64,000 nt of DNA from JBHYDC01 sp051861205 (GTDB lineage Bacteria; Pseudomonadota; Alphaproteobacteria; Rhizobiales; Pleomorphomonadaceae). The notes under the pieces were generated by a model. It made no database searches. It was not told the DNA's origin and was given only the letters and a program-made list of their open reading frames with translations. Position numbers and translations under genes: made by a program. The first letter of the stretch is position 1. Each line of letters starts with the position of its first letter. Shown here piece after piece: positions 33,816 to 41,860 of this stretch. The DNA is taken from positions 230,963-294,962 of the forward strand of contig JBHYDC010000001.1 in assembly GCA_051861205.1 (NCBI GenBank), in the 5' to 3' direction.

Positions 33816-35221
33816 GGCTCCGTTTCATGCCGCGCAGTCTTGCCGGCCAACTCGTTGCGCTTTTGCTCGGCGCGCTGGTTTTGGCCCAGATGCTCACCAC
33901 GGTCTTCTTCGTCGAAAACCGGCGGGCGGGCATTGAAGCGGCAACCCGCGAGCAGATCCTCTCGCGCACCGCCGCGCTTGTCAGGCTCGTCGAGGACACG
34001 CCTCCGGCGTTCCATGCCCGCATCCTAGAAACCGCCGGCACGCCGCGCCTGCGCTACGACATATTGCCAACGCCCTTGATCGCGTCCCCCGGCTTGCATG
34101 ACCTCGACACCTTCGCCGCTTCCAATCTGGCTGAGATTTTCGGCGACGGCCGTGAAATTCGCGCCGAAGTGGGCGAGCGGGAATGGCGCCCCCTCCGCCA
34201 TCACGACGACGAGCGCGAAAGCGGGCCGCGTGCGCGCCAAACGGACGACGATGCGGGGCCGGGCGAAGCGCGACGCGGGTTCCGGCCGGTTACGGTCGCC
34301 TTATCCGTTCGCCTTGCCGATGGGCGCTGGCTCAACGCTCAAACCATCCTGCTCAGCCCGGCGCTGTTTGCATGGCCGACGATCATGTCCACTCTGCTCA
34401 TCGGCGGCGCGATCGTCTTGGTGCTCGCCTTCACCATCCGCCGCGTCACCCGTCCGCTGCGCCGTCTCTCGGATGCGGCCGATCGGCTCGGTCGGGGCGA
34501 AACGGTGCCGGATTTGCCCGAGGAGGGGCCGGAGGAGGTGCGCCGCTCCACCCACGCCTTCAACCTGATGCAGGGCCGCGTCCGCCGCTTCGTCACGGAT
34601 CGCACGCGCATGCTCGCCGCCGTCAGCCACGATCTGCGCACACCGCTCACCACGCTGCGCCTGCGCGCCGAATTCGTGGATGACCAGGAAATCCGCGACA
34701 AGATCATCGCCACCGTCGACGAGATGAACCGCATGACCGAGGCGACGCTGGCGTTCGCCCGCGATGATGCCGGCAACGAAGCCTCGCGCCCAACCGATCT
34801 CGCCGCCCTCGTCCGTGCCGTCGCCGACGACTTCGCCGATCTTGGTGAGGACGTCACGGTCGAAGCGCCGGATAAACTCGACCACATGGTCCGTCCGGTG
34901 GCGCTTCGGCGGGCGCTGCGCAATCTCGTCGAAAACGCCATCCGCTACGGCACCCGCGCCCGCATCCGCCTCGTGGAGGCCGATGGCGAGGTGACAATGG
35001 TCGTGGAAGACGACGGGCCGGGCATTCCCGAGGGTAAGCTGGAGGAAGTGTTCGAGCCCTTCACGCGGCTGGAAACGTCCCGCAGTTCGGAAACCGGCGG
35101 CGTCGGGCTGGGGCTCGCCACGGCGCGCTCCATTGTTCGGGCGCACGGCGGGGAACTGACGCTGATGAACGGGGCCAAGGGCGGGCTCGTTGCAACGGTA
35201 CGTCTGCCTACCAAGTCGTAA
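33812..35221 (+). CDS. Membrane sensor histidine kinase with His/Asp-rich periplasmic loop
   Basis: The 469-residue kinase has a first membrane helix at about residues 10-32, a periplasmic domain, a second helix at about 190-212, a HAMP domain, the H-box VSHDLRTPLTTLRL with phospho-acceptor His273, and the N/G boxes NLVENAIRYG, DDGPGIPEG and GGVGLGLATA. The periplasmic domain has a polar stretch from residue 130 (HHDDERES, then QTDDDAGPGE) that could bind cations. Partner: the OmpR-type regulator directly upstream. Confidence 0.92.
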   Translation: MRLRFMPRSLAGQLVALLLGALVLAQMLTTVFFVENRRAGIEAATREQILSRTAALVRLVEDTPPAFHARILETAGTPRLRYDILPTPLIASPGLHDLDTFAASNLAEIFGDGREIRAEVGEREWRPLRHHDDERESGPRARQTDDDAGPGEARRGFRPVTVALSVRLADGRWLNAQTILLSPALFAWPTIMSTLLIGGAIVLVLAFTIRRVTRPLRRLSDAADRLGRGETVPDLPEEGPEEVRRSTHAFNLMQGRVRRFVTDRTRMLAAVSHDLRTPLTTLRLRAEFVDDQEIRDKIIATVDEMNRMTEATLAFARDDAGNEASRPTDLAALVRAVADDFADLGEDVTVEAPDKLDHMVRPVALRRALRNLVENAIRYGTRARIRLVEADGEVTMVVEDDGPGIPEGKLEEVFEPFTRLETSRSSETGGVGLGLATARSIVRAHGGELTLMNGAKGGLVATVRLPTKS

Positions 35222-35488
35222 CCGATGCAGGTCCACTCAGTATCAAATCGCATTCGAGGCTCTCTAGCCTAAAGCGCGTGGAATGGAAGGATGTGCGGAC
35301 GAGTTGCGAGTACAAGCTGCTCACTCAGCTGCTTGCGAGGATTGATTCAGCGCGCAAACAGCAGCGAAGGCTAGCAGCCTCCAGATCGCCAGTCAGCGGT
35401 AACGTTACACCCATTCTCATGAGAACCAAAAAAGGCAACCAAACCAGCGCTTCGGTCTCTTGATCTTCGAAGACTTTGCAGTGCTCTT
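35222..35488. other. 267-bp gap with two short palindromes
   Basis: No gene is visible. GTAACGTTAC (35399-35408) and TTCTCATGAGAA (35414-35425) are perfect palindromes five bases apart. The text is noticeably richer in A and T than the two-component genes before it and marks the left edge of a compositionally different patch. Confidence 0.5.
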
Positions 35489-36103
35489 TTACCGATAAAC
35501 CTGCAGGACTCGCTGGACCGTCACTTCTAGGTCGCGCCTCAAATAAGCAAGTGCTTCTGGAATTCTCCGAGCTCTGATGATGGCCAGAAAGCTCCGCTCT
35601 GCTTCCGCCCACGGCTCGCCGTAACCCAGCCAGTTCGCGATCAGATAGCGCTTCAAGTGCTCATGCTGGGTGTCGATCATGTGCAAGAGCCGCCTGCGCT
35701 TGCATCGGCTATAGATGACTTGGTGAAAACGTTGATGCAACTGGACTGCCACCTCTGCACCCTCGTCCGGCTGCGATTTGGCTAGGATGGCCTCTGCTGC
35801 GTCGTACTCAGTGTCTGTGAGATAGGGGAGCGAAAGCTCAAGCGCGCGAGGCTCCAGCAGAAGCCGTAGCTCCATCACATCAAGAAAGTCGTCAGTTTGC
35901 ATCGCAGCGACGGCGAAGGTCTTTGGTCCTACAGCGGTGACGAACCCGTTAGCCATAAGATCGCGAATCGCATCGCGAGCCGGCGTGGTGCTGACCTTGT
36001 AGCGCTGAGCCACGTCGCGCTGTGTCAGAGAAGTGCCAGCCGGAATGCGCCCCGAGAGAATCTCCTCGCGTAGACGATAGGCGATTTGCTCTGCTTCAAG
36101 CAT
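35489..36103 (-). CDS. GntR-family regulator, FCD type
   Basis: The 204-residue protein has an N-terminal GntR winged helix (EILSGRIPAGTSLTQRDVAQRYKVSTTPARDAIRDL) and an all-helical FCD effector domain with metal-binding-type residues (LLLEPRALEL; LHQRFHQVIY; HEHLKRY). It is divergent from a serine hydrolase, and twin repeats lie in the gap, so it probably controls that gene and itself. The ligand, usually a small carboxylate in this class, is unknown. Codon use is less GC-biased than in most of the window. Confidence 0.88.
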   Translation of the reverse strand: MLEAEQIAYRLREEILSGRIPAGTSLTQRDVAQRYKVSTTPARDAIRDLMANGFVTAVGPKTFAVAAMQTDDFLDVMELRLLLEPRALELSLPYLTDTEYDAAEAILAKSQPDEGAEVAVQLHQRFHQVIYSRCKRRRLLHMIDTQHEHLKRYLIANWLGYGEPWAEAERSFLAIIRARRIPEALAYLRRDLEVTVQRVLQVYR

Positions 36104-36121
36104 GACCAGTCACTCCAGTTA

Positions 36122-36153
36122 TGATGCACCAAAATTGACATTTGATACACCAA
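36122..36153. promoter_or_regulatory. Tandem repeats between GntR and hydrolase genes
   Basis: TGATGCACCAA (36122-36132) and TGATACACCAA (36143-36153) are direct repeats 21 bp apart, two helical turns, so both face the same side of the helix. FCD-GntR operators commonly contain TTGGT/ACCAA half sites. Binding by the adjacent regulator is inferred. Confidence 0.5.
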
Positions 36154-36230
36154 GCTGGTATTGGCAAAATGTCGCCAAATGCCTGCGTGTGTCTCAGGTC
36201 ACCGTCAAGATATCACCAAAGGGTCGTCTC

Positions 36231-37424
36231 ATGCCGTCTACCGCTGCCTTACGAGCAAGTTTTGCCGCACTGCTCTGCGGTCTTTGCTGTGCATCTTCAG
36301 CAATTGCTGAGATAGCCGAGGGACAGCGCCTGACGCCAGAAGAGGTCCTGCGCTTTCAGGCTGAAGACACAGTGTTCTGGCCGGCGGAACGACGCTCGCT
36401 GGCAAACCGTTCGCATCATCTTCTTTTTCCCTATGTCGTCGTCCAGCCTGGCGAGTTGCGCGCCTTGCCGAACAGCTCGACCGTGATCGATCCGACGATT
36501 TCCTTCGACGGAGCCTCGATCCCTTGGCGGCGCTTTGCGTCGGAAAGCCGGATAGGTGGACTGATCGTGGTTCACCAAGGCCGGATCGTGCTTGAGCACT
36601 ACGATCTCGGTCACTCGGACGATCAGCGTTGGGCAGCTTATTCGGTTACCAAGACCGTAGCTGCCTTGCTGGTCGGCGCTGCGCTCCAAGATGGTGCGAT
36701 AGGGTCCCTTGACGACAAGGTGTCGCGTCACATTCGGGAACTCGATCGCAGTGCATACGATGACGTGACGATTGCTCAATTGCTTTCGATGACATCTGGC
36801 ATTGAATGGGAGGAGGACACGGCGAGTTCTGAGAGCGGCATCATGGCGCTGCGTGGCCGAACGGTCATTGACAACATGAAGGATCGCGAGCGCGTAGCTC
36901 CCGCTGGGCAGGTTTTTCACTATAGTTCTGGAGACTCGCATCTGTGGCCATTGATCGTCGAAGCAACGACCGGGTTAGCCGCTGAGCAGTACCTTGCCAC
37001 AAAAATCTGGCGGCCGCTGGGTATGGAGGCTGAAGCTTACTGGTCGACCCATGCGGGCATCGTGCTTGGTAGCGAGAATCTGCAGATGACGCTGCGAGAT
37101 TCGGCCCGGCTTGGATTGTTCCTTTCCGGTGATGGTCAAGCGGCCGGGCAGCAGATCGTGCCCAAGAATTGGATTGAAATCGCGCGCAGCGTCTCGGTCC
37201 CAGTCAGCGATGGGCTGCGCTACGGGCTCGGCCTATGGTTCAACGCCGACGGCAGCTATCAGGCGATCGGCATTTTCGGGCAGACGATCTATGTCGATCC
37301 GTCGCGCGAAGTGGTTATTGCCATCAATGGGGCATGGCCCGAGCAGCTCTGGTCTGACGGCTACAGACGCGAATTCGCGCTCATCGAGTCGATCCGAGCG
37401 GCCATCAATCAACTTCCGAAATGA
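36231..37424 (+). CDS. Exported serine hydrolase, beta-lactamase family
   Basis: The 397-residue protein has a signal peptide (AALLCGLCCASSAIA, cleavage near residue 28) and a class-C-type penicillin-recognition fold. Nucleophile Ser138 and Lys141 form the SxxK motif (YSVTK) and Tyr231 starts the YSS motif (FHYSSGD). YSS rather than YSN and the absence of a clear KTG box point to an esterase/amide hydrolase such as the 6-aminohexanoate-dimer hydrolase group, rather than antibiotic resistance. ATG at 36231 gives the signal peptide its proper position. Confidence 0.85.
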   Translation: MPSTAALRASFAALLCGLCCASSAIAEIAEGQRLTPEEVLRFQAEDTVFWPAERRSLANRSHHLLFPYVVVQPGELRALPNSSTVIDPTISFDGASIPWRRFASESRIGGLIVVHQGRIVLEHYDLGHSDDQRWAAYSVTKTVAALLVGAALQDGAIGSLDDKVSRHIRELDRSAYDDVTIAQLLSMTSGIEWEEDTASSESGIMALRGRTVIDNMKDRERVAPAGQVFHYSSGDSHLWPLIVEATTGLAAEQYLATKIWRPLGMEAEAYWSTHAGIVLGSENLQMTLRDSARLGLFLSGDGQAAGQQIVPKNWIEIARSVSVPVSDGLRYGLGLWFNADGSYQAIGIFGQTIYVDPSREVVIAINGAWPEQLWSDGYRREFALIESIRAAINQLPK

Positions 37425-37478
37425 GTCGCGCCAAGGCGAGCGCGCAGTCTACCTAGCTGGTTTGAGGGACAATACACC

Positions 37479-37799
37479 ATGATCTAAGGCGTCTATTACT
37501 TTGAGATTCCGGTCACTGACATGGACCGGGCGCTGGCCTTTTATGGTGCCGTTTTCGAATGCGACTTTGAACGCTTGGATGTAGACGGTTACGATATGGC
37601 ACTGTTCCCGCAGACCGAAGGTGCCACCGGAGCGCTTGCTAAGGGCGACGTCTACGTTCCCGCGAAAACCGGCTCGATCATTTACTTTGGCGTCTCTGAC
37701 ATCGGTGCCGTAATGGCGCGCGCGATCGTTGCCGGTGGGGTGGCTCTTTACGAGAAGAAGGGCATCGGTGCAGGTCCAGTTTGCGATTTCCCTGCGTGA
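37479..37799 (+). pseudogene. VOC (glyoxalase-like) family gene with stop at codon 3
   Basis: The frame ATG-ATC-TAA at 37479-37487 continues as GVYYFEIPVTDMDRALAFYG, the classic start of a VOC-family protein, and stays open to TGA at 37797. Both ends are damaged: the ochre codon 3 replaces what is usually Lys or Gln, and the C-terminus stops after GPVCDFPA where a family member would continue through a D-x-EGN-like motif; remnants (GVILI) are visible past the TGA. The first usable ATG after the ochre is at 37521, which would remove the first strand. It is probably a decaying gene. Confidence 0.8.
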
Positions 37800-37913
37800 G
37801 GGACGGCCGGAGGCGTAATCCTCATCCGGTGCAGGATTCGCCCGCTCCGCCAACGATCATTCCCAATCCCCGCGAAGCCGCGCTAAGAAGACATTCCCGT
37901 TACGGAGATCATC

Positions 37914-38810
37914 ATGTCCGGCACACCCACGTTCGCAGTCCCGCCAAGCTTTCTGGGGGTCGCCTGTAACGATCGCGCCGCTCCTTACGCGGTCGCCGGC
38001 ATCCCGCTCGACATCGGCGTGACGAACCGGACCGGCGCGCGCTCGGGACCTGCCGCCGTCCGCGCGGCATCGCGCATGCTGACCGATGGCGATCATCCGC
38101 ATTTCTGGGTAGCGCCGGCCGAGATGCCGCTCGCCGACATCGGCGACTTCGCCATCGCACTCGGCAACATCGCGGAAAGCCTCGCGCTGATCGAGGAACA
38201 GGCGGCGGGGCTTTCTCATCTTCTCGCAATCGGCGGCGAGCACGGAATTTCGCTGGCGCTGCTGCGCGCTTTGACCAGGCGCCTCGGCGAGCCGGTCGCC
38301 ATGATCCATTTTGACGCTCACGTCGACACTTGGCCCGACAATTTCGGGCAGGTCTACGGCCACGGCTCGCCCTTCTATCATGCGATCGAGGAGGGCCTCG
38401 TCGACCCCCATCGCTTCATCCAGATCGGCATCCGCTCGCCGGTGCAACGGGAGGTCTGGGACTGGACGGTGGGGCAGGGCGTCACGATCCTATCCGCGCA
38501 GGACGTGCACGCGGCCGGCCCGGCGTCGGTGATCGAGCGGGTTCGTGCCGTGGTCGGCAACGCGCCGGTCTACTTCACCTATGATGTCGATTGTCTCGAT
38601 CCAGCCTTCGCGCCCGGCACCGGAACGCCGGAATTCGGCGGCCTTTTCCCCTGGCAGGTGCAGGCGATCATGCGCGGGCTGAAGGGCCTGAACTTCGTCG
38701 GCATGGACGTCGTCGAGGTCTCGCCCGCCTATGATGTGGCCGAAATCACGGCCTTGTCGGCCGCGACCGTGATGTGGGAATACCTCGCGCTTCTCGGCAC
38801 CCGAGCATGA
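37914..38810 (+). CDS. Agmatinase/arginase family ureohydrolase
   Basis: The 298-residue protein has binuclear-Mn ligands in IGGEHGISLALL (Glu in place of the usual Asp in GGDHS), IHFDAHVDTW and YDVDCLDPAFAPGTGTPE. The last motif favours agmatinase or guanidino-acid hydrolases over arginase. The product of agmatinase is putrescine, which would fit the polyamine transporter elsewhere in the window, but the substrate is not certain. Its stop codon lies inside a repeat element shared with the convergent phnF. Confidence 0.87.
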   Translation: MSGTPTFAVPPSFLGVACNDRAAPYAVAGIPLDIGVTNRTGARSGPAAVRAASRMLTDGDHPHFWVAPAEMPLADIGDFAIALGNIAESLALIEEQAAGLSHLLAIGGEHGISLALLRALTRRLGEPVAMIHFDAHVDTWPDNFGQVYGHGSPFYHAIEEGLVDPHRFIQIGIRSPVQREVWDWTVGQGVTILSAQDVHAAGPASVIERVRAVVGNAPVYFTYDVDCLDPAFAPGTGTPEFGGLFPWQVQAIMRGLKGLNFVGMDVVEVSPAYDVAEITALSAATVMWEYLALLGTRA

Positions 38811-38849
38811 TCCCAAAAAGCGGAAGCCGGTCTTTGGAAAAGATCACTC
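38803..38849. repeat. Rhizobial-type TGATC...GATCA repeat at a convergent junction
   Basis: The segment begins GAGCATGATCCCAAAAAG and ends TTTGGAAAAGATCACTCC, with CCGG near the centre. It matches from memory a family of short, imperfectly palindromic repeats common between genes in Rhizobiales. TGATC at the left end supplies the TGA stop of the ureohydrolase (38808-38810); GATCA at the right end supplies the TGA stop of phnF (38844-38846, reverse strand). Confidence 0.6.
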
Positions 38850-39572
38850 CGCCTCGATGACGAGTTCCACCCGGTCGGCCGCGAACCGCGTCCGGCCGGT
38901 CTGCACCGGCACGCCGCTCGCGTCCACGTCCACATTCTCTGTTACGAGCACGGTGGCACCGGGCGGCAGGCCCAGCCGCGCGGCCTCGTCGGGTTCGGCC
39001 GGGCGGGCGGTCACTTTGGTGGATTTGCGGGAATAGTCGGCGACCCCATGCGCGCCGAGAACGCGCGTGAACGATCCGGTCTCGGCGTAGACGGCCACAA
39101 GATCGGGAAACCGCTCGGCCGGCACCCAGTGCGTCGCGACGCTGACCGGCACCCCGTCCGCCGCCGACAGCGTGTCGATCCGATGCAGCGGCGTTCCCAC
39201 CGCAACGGCCAAGCGCTCCGCCAGCCACAGATCCGCCGCCACCAGCGCATGCCCGATCATGCGTCCGCCGGGTTCGCGCGCCTGCGCCGATACGATTTCG
39301 GAAAACCGGGTCCGCTTGCGGATGGGATAGGTGAGCCGCCCGCCCTCCACGAAGGTGCCGCGCCCCTGCGACACCCGCACGACGCCCTCGGTCGCGAGCG
39401 CCGCCATCGCGCGCCGCAACGTATGGCGGTTCACGCCGAAGCGCGCCGCAAGCTCGGCTTCCGGCGGAAGCTGATCGCCGGCCGAAAAACTGCCGTCTAT
39501 CTCGCTGCGCACCCGCTCCGCGATTTGCCGCCAGAGGGCAACGCCGCCACCGCGTTCCATCGTGTCCGTCAT
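38844..39572 (-). CDS. phnF: PhnF, GntR/HutC-type regulator of C-P lyase genes
   Basis: The 242-residue regulator has a GntR winged helix (LPPEAELAARFGVNRHTLRRAMAAL, then VVRVSQGRGTFVEGG) and a UTRA effector domain. PhnF represses phosphonate-use genes. It is divergent from phnG across 119 bp containing two TAGACGTCT-type sites, which fixes its role. Its stop lies in a repeat element. Confidence 0.93.
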   Translation of the reverse strand: MTDTMERGGGVALWRQIAERVRSEIDGSFSAGDQLPPEAELAARFGVNRHTLRRAMAALATEGVVRVSQGRGTFVEGGRLTYPIRKRTRFSEIVSAQAREPGGRMIGHALVAADLWLAERLAVAVGTPLHRIDTLSAADGVPVSVATHWVPAERFPDLVAVYAETGSFTRVLGAHGVADYSRKSTKVTARPAEPDEAARLGLPPGATVLVTENVDVDASGVPVQTGRTRFAADRVELVIEAE

Positions 39573-39639
39573 GTCATGCCTGTCTCGTGCCGGATGTCAT
39601 AGCACCGTCATCCCAGCCCGATACTATCGATTGCAGATG

Positions 39640-39665
39640 TAGACGTCTAGAGGTATAGACGTCTT
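39640..39665. promoter_or_regulatory. Paired PhnF-type operators
   Basis: TAGACGTCTA (39640-39649) is a perfect palindrome and TAGACGTCTT (39656-39665) a one-mismatch copy, 16 bp apart centre to centre, 27 bp before phnG. PhnF proteins in other bacteria bind two TAGAC-containing inverted repeats. Assignment by similarity and position. Confidence 0.75.
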
Positions 39666-39691
39666 GAGAACACCGGGAGGGACCGCCCCGC

Positions 39692-40153
39692 ATGTCCGCG
39701 TTATCTGCCGATGCCCGCGATGTCGAAAGCCGAAAGGCAGCAATGGCGCTTCTTGCCCTTGCCCCGCTGACCGATTTGGAAACCGCCTTCGCGGCGCTGC
39801 CTAGCGAGCCCGACGTCAAGATCGTCCGCGCGCCTGAAATCGGTCTCGTGATGGTCCGCGGCCGCATGGGCGGCGGCGGGCGCGCGTTCAACCTCGGCGA
39901 AGCGACGGTCACCCGCTGCACGGTCCGCCTTCCCTCCGGCAGCGTCGGCGTCGCGCACATCCTCGGCCGCTCCAAACGGCAGGCGCTCCTCGCCGCCATC
40001 TTCGACGCGATCTGGCAGGACGACGCGGCTTGGGTCGAACGCACACTGCTCGCCCCGCTGCGCGCCTCGCTCGCCGCCGCCGATACCCTTGTGCGCGAGG
40101 AAACCGCAGCCACCCGCGTCGATTTCTTCACCCTGGTTCGCGGAGACGACTGA
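39692..40153 (+). CDS. phnG: C-P lyase core subunit PhnG
   Basis: The 153-residue protein shows the PhnG pattern (RKAAMALLALAPLTDLE; RAPEIGLVMVRGRMGGGG; AFNLGEATVTRCTVRL). PhnG, H, I and J form the core complex that attaches methylphosphonate to ATP and cleaves the C-P bond. First gene of the operon; its stop overlaps the phnH start (TGATG). Confidence 0.95.
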   Translation: MSALSADARDVESRKAAMALLALAPLTDLETAFAALPSEPDVKIVRAPEIGLVMVRGRMGGGGRAFNLGEATVTRCTVRLPSGSVGVAHILGRSKRQALLAAIFDAIWQDDAAWVERTLLAPLRASLAAADTLVREETAATRVDFFTLVRGDD

Positions 40154-40764
40154 TGTCAGCCCTTCACGCCCCCGATTCGCTCTCCGGCGGCTTCGCCGAT
40201 CCCGTCTTCGACGCGCAAGCCGCCTTTCGCGCCATCATGAACGCGCTCGCCCGCCCGGCGCTCGCCATCCCGCTGCCGCTGACCGCCACCGCCCCAGCGC
40301 CCATGACCGCCGGTCTTGCCACCATCGCCGCTACGCTCACCGATGCCGACACCCCCGTCTGGCTCGATCCGGCGCTGCGGGCAAGCGATCCGGTCGCCCG
40401 CTGGCTCGCCTTCCACACCGGTGCGCCCATCGTGACCGATCCCGCCGACGCCGCCTTCGCCTTCACCGTCGACGCCGCGCGCTTGCCCCCGCTCCATGCC
40501 TTCGCGCAAGGCACTGCGGAGTATCCCGACCGCTCTACCACGATCGTCATCGCCGTTGAGAATTTCGCCTCCACCCCTGCCGAAACCTTCAACGGCCCCG
40601 GCTTCAAAAACCCCCGCGCTTTCGCGCCTGTTCCGGCCTTCCCCGATTTCGCCGGCCAGCTCACCGCCAACCGCGCGCTCTTCCCGCGCGGCGTCGATCT
40701 TCTCTTCGTGGCGGACAGCCGCATCGCGGCGCTTCCCCGCTCCACCCGTCTCCTGAAAGGCTGA
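40153..40764 (+). CDS. phnH: C-P lyase core subunit PhnH
   Basis: The 203-residue protein begins GGFADPVFDAQAAFRAIMNA, the PhnH signature, and ends with the conserved FPRGVDLLFVADSRIAALPR. PhnH is a PLP-transferase-like fold without catalytic activity of its own, part of the PhnGHIJ core. It overlaps phnG by one base and is 4 bp before phnI. Confidence 0.95.
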   Translation: MSALHAPDSLSGGFADPVFDAQAAFRAIMNALARPALAIPLPLTATAPAPMTAGLATIAATLTDADTPVWLDPALRASDPVARWLAFHTGAPIVTDPADAAFAFTVDAARLPPLHAFAQGTAEYPDRSTTIVIAVENFASTPAETFNGPGFKNPRAFAPVPAFPDFAGQLTANRALFPRGVDLLFVADSRIAALPRSTRLLKG

Positions 40765-40768
40765 AGCC

Positions 40769-41860
40769 ATGTATGTCGCCGTCAAGGGCGGGGAACAGGC
40801 GATCGCGAACGCCCATCGGCTGCTCGCCGCCGAGCGCCGGGGCGATCCGGCCGTGCCCGCGCTCACACTCACCCAAATCGCCGAGCAACTGACCCTCGCC
40901 GTCGACCGCGTCATGGCCGAAGGCTCGCTGTTCGACCGGGATTTGGCCGCGCTCGCCGTGAAACAGGCGCGCGGCGATCTCATCGAGGCGATCTTCCTCA
41001 TCCGCGCCTACCGCACCACGTTGCCCCGCTTCGGCCATTCCAAGCCCATCGATACCGCCGCGATGCTGATCCGCCGGCGCATTTCCGCCACCTTCAAGGA
41101 TCTCCCCGGCGGCCAATGCCTCGGTCCCACCTTCGACTACACCCACCGCCTGCTCGACCCGGAATTGGCCGGCGATCCCGTCCTGCCCGAACCCGCCATC
41201 AAGCCCGCTGAGGCCACCGTGATGCCCCGCGTCACCGATCTCCTCGGCGTCGACGGCCTTATCGAGCCGGACCCGGCCGAATCCTCCGATCCCGTCGGCG
41301 ATCTCACCCGCGAGCCGCTGGCCTTCCCCGCCGACCGTGACCTGCGCTTGCAGGCGCTCGCGCGCGGCGACGAGGGTTTCCTCCTCGCGCTTGGCTATTC
41401 CACCCAGCGCGGCTACGCTCGCACCCACCCCTTCGCCGGTGAAATCCGCCTCGGCGAGGTTGAGGTCGAGCTGGATATCCCCGAACTTGGCTTCTCCGTC
41501 TCGATCGGCCGCGTCACCGTAACCGAATGCGAAATGGTGAACCAGTTCAAGGGCTCGGCCAAATCCCCGCCCGCCTTCACGCGGGGCTACGGCCTCGCCT
41601 TCGGCCACCAGGAGCGCAAAGTCATGTCGATGGCGCTCGTCGACCGGGCCCTGCGCGCCGGCGAACTTGGCGAAGACCGCGTTGCCCCCGCGCAGGACGA
41701 GGAATTCGTGCTGTCCCACTCCGACAACGTCCAAGCCACCGGCTTCGTCGAGCATTTGAAGCTGCCGCATTACGTGGATTTCCAGGCCGAATTGCACCTC
41801 GTGCGCGGCATGCGCGCCGAGTTCGAAGCCGGTCACGCCCTCAAGGAGGCGGCGGAATGA
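40769..41860 (+). CDS. phnI: C-P lyase core subunit PhnI
   Basis: The 363-residue protein starts MYVAVKGGEQAIANAHRLLA, typical of PhnI, which with G, H and L exchanges adenine of ATP for the phosphonate. Conserved segments include RAYRTTLPRFG and LSHSDNVQATGFVEHLKLPHYVDF near the C-terminus. It overlaps phnJ at ATGATG, so one of the two start codons is coupled to its stop. Confidence 0.96.
   Translation: MYVAVKGGEQAIANAHRLLAAERRGDPAVPALTLTQIAEQLTLAVDRVMAEGSLFDRDLAALAVKQARGDLIEAIFLIRAYRTTLPRFGHSKPIDTAAMLIRRRISATFKDLPGGQCLGPTFDYTHRLLDPELAGDPVLPEPAIKPAEATVMPRVTDLLGVDGLIEPDPAESSDPVGDLTREPLAFPADRDLRLQALARGDEGFLLALGYSTQRGYARTHPFAGEIRLGEVEVELDIPELGFSVSIGRVTVTECEMVNQFKGSAKSPPAFTRGYGLAFGHQERKVMSMALVDRALRAGELGEDRVAPAQDEEFVLSHSDNVQATGFVEHLKLPHYVDFQAELHLVRGMRAEFEAGHALKEAAE

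Noticed and set aside
36231..37424. Antibiotic-resistance beta-lactamase
   Set aside because: SxxK is present but YSN and KTG motifs are not clear; esterase or amide hydrolase relatives fit better.
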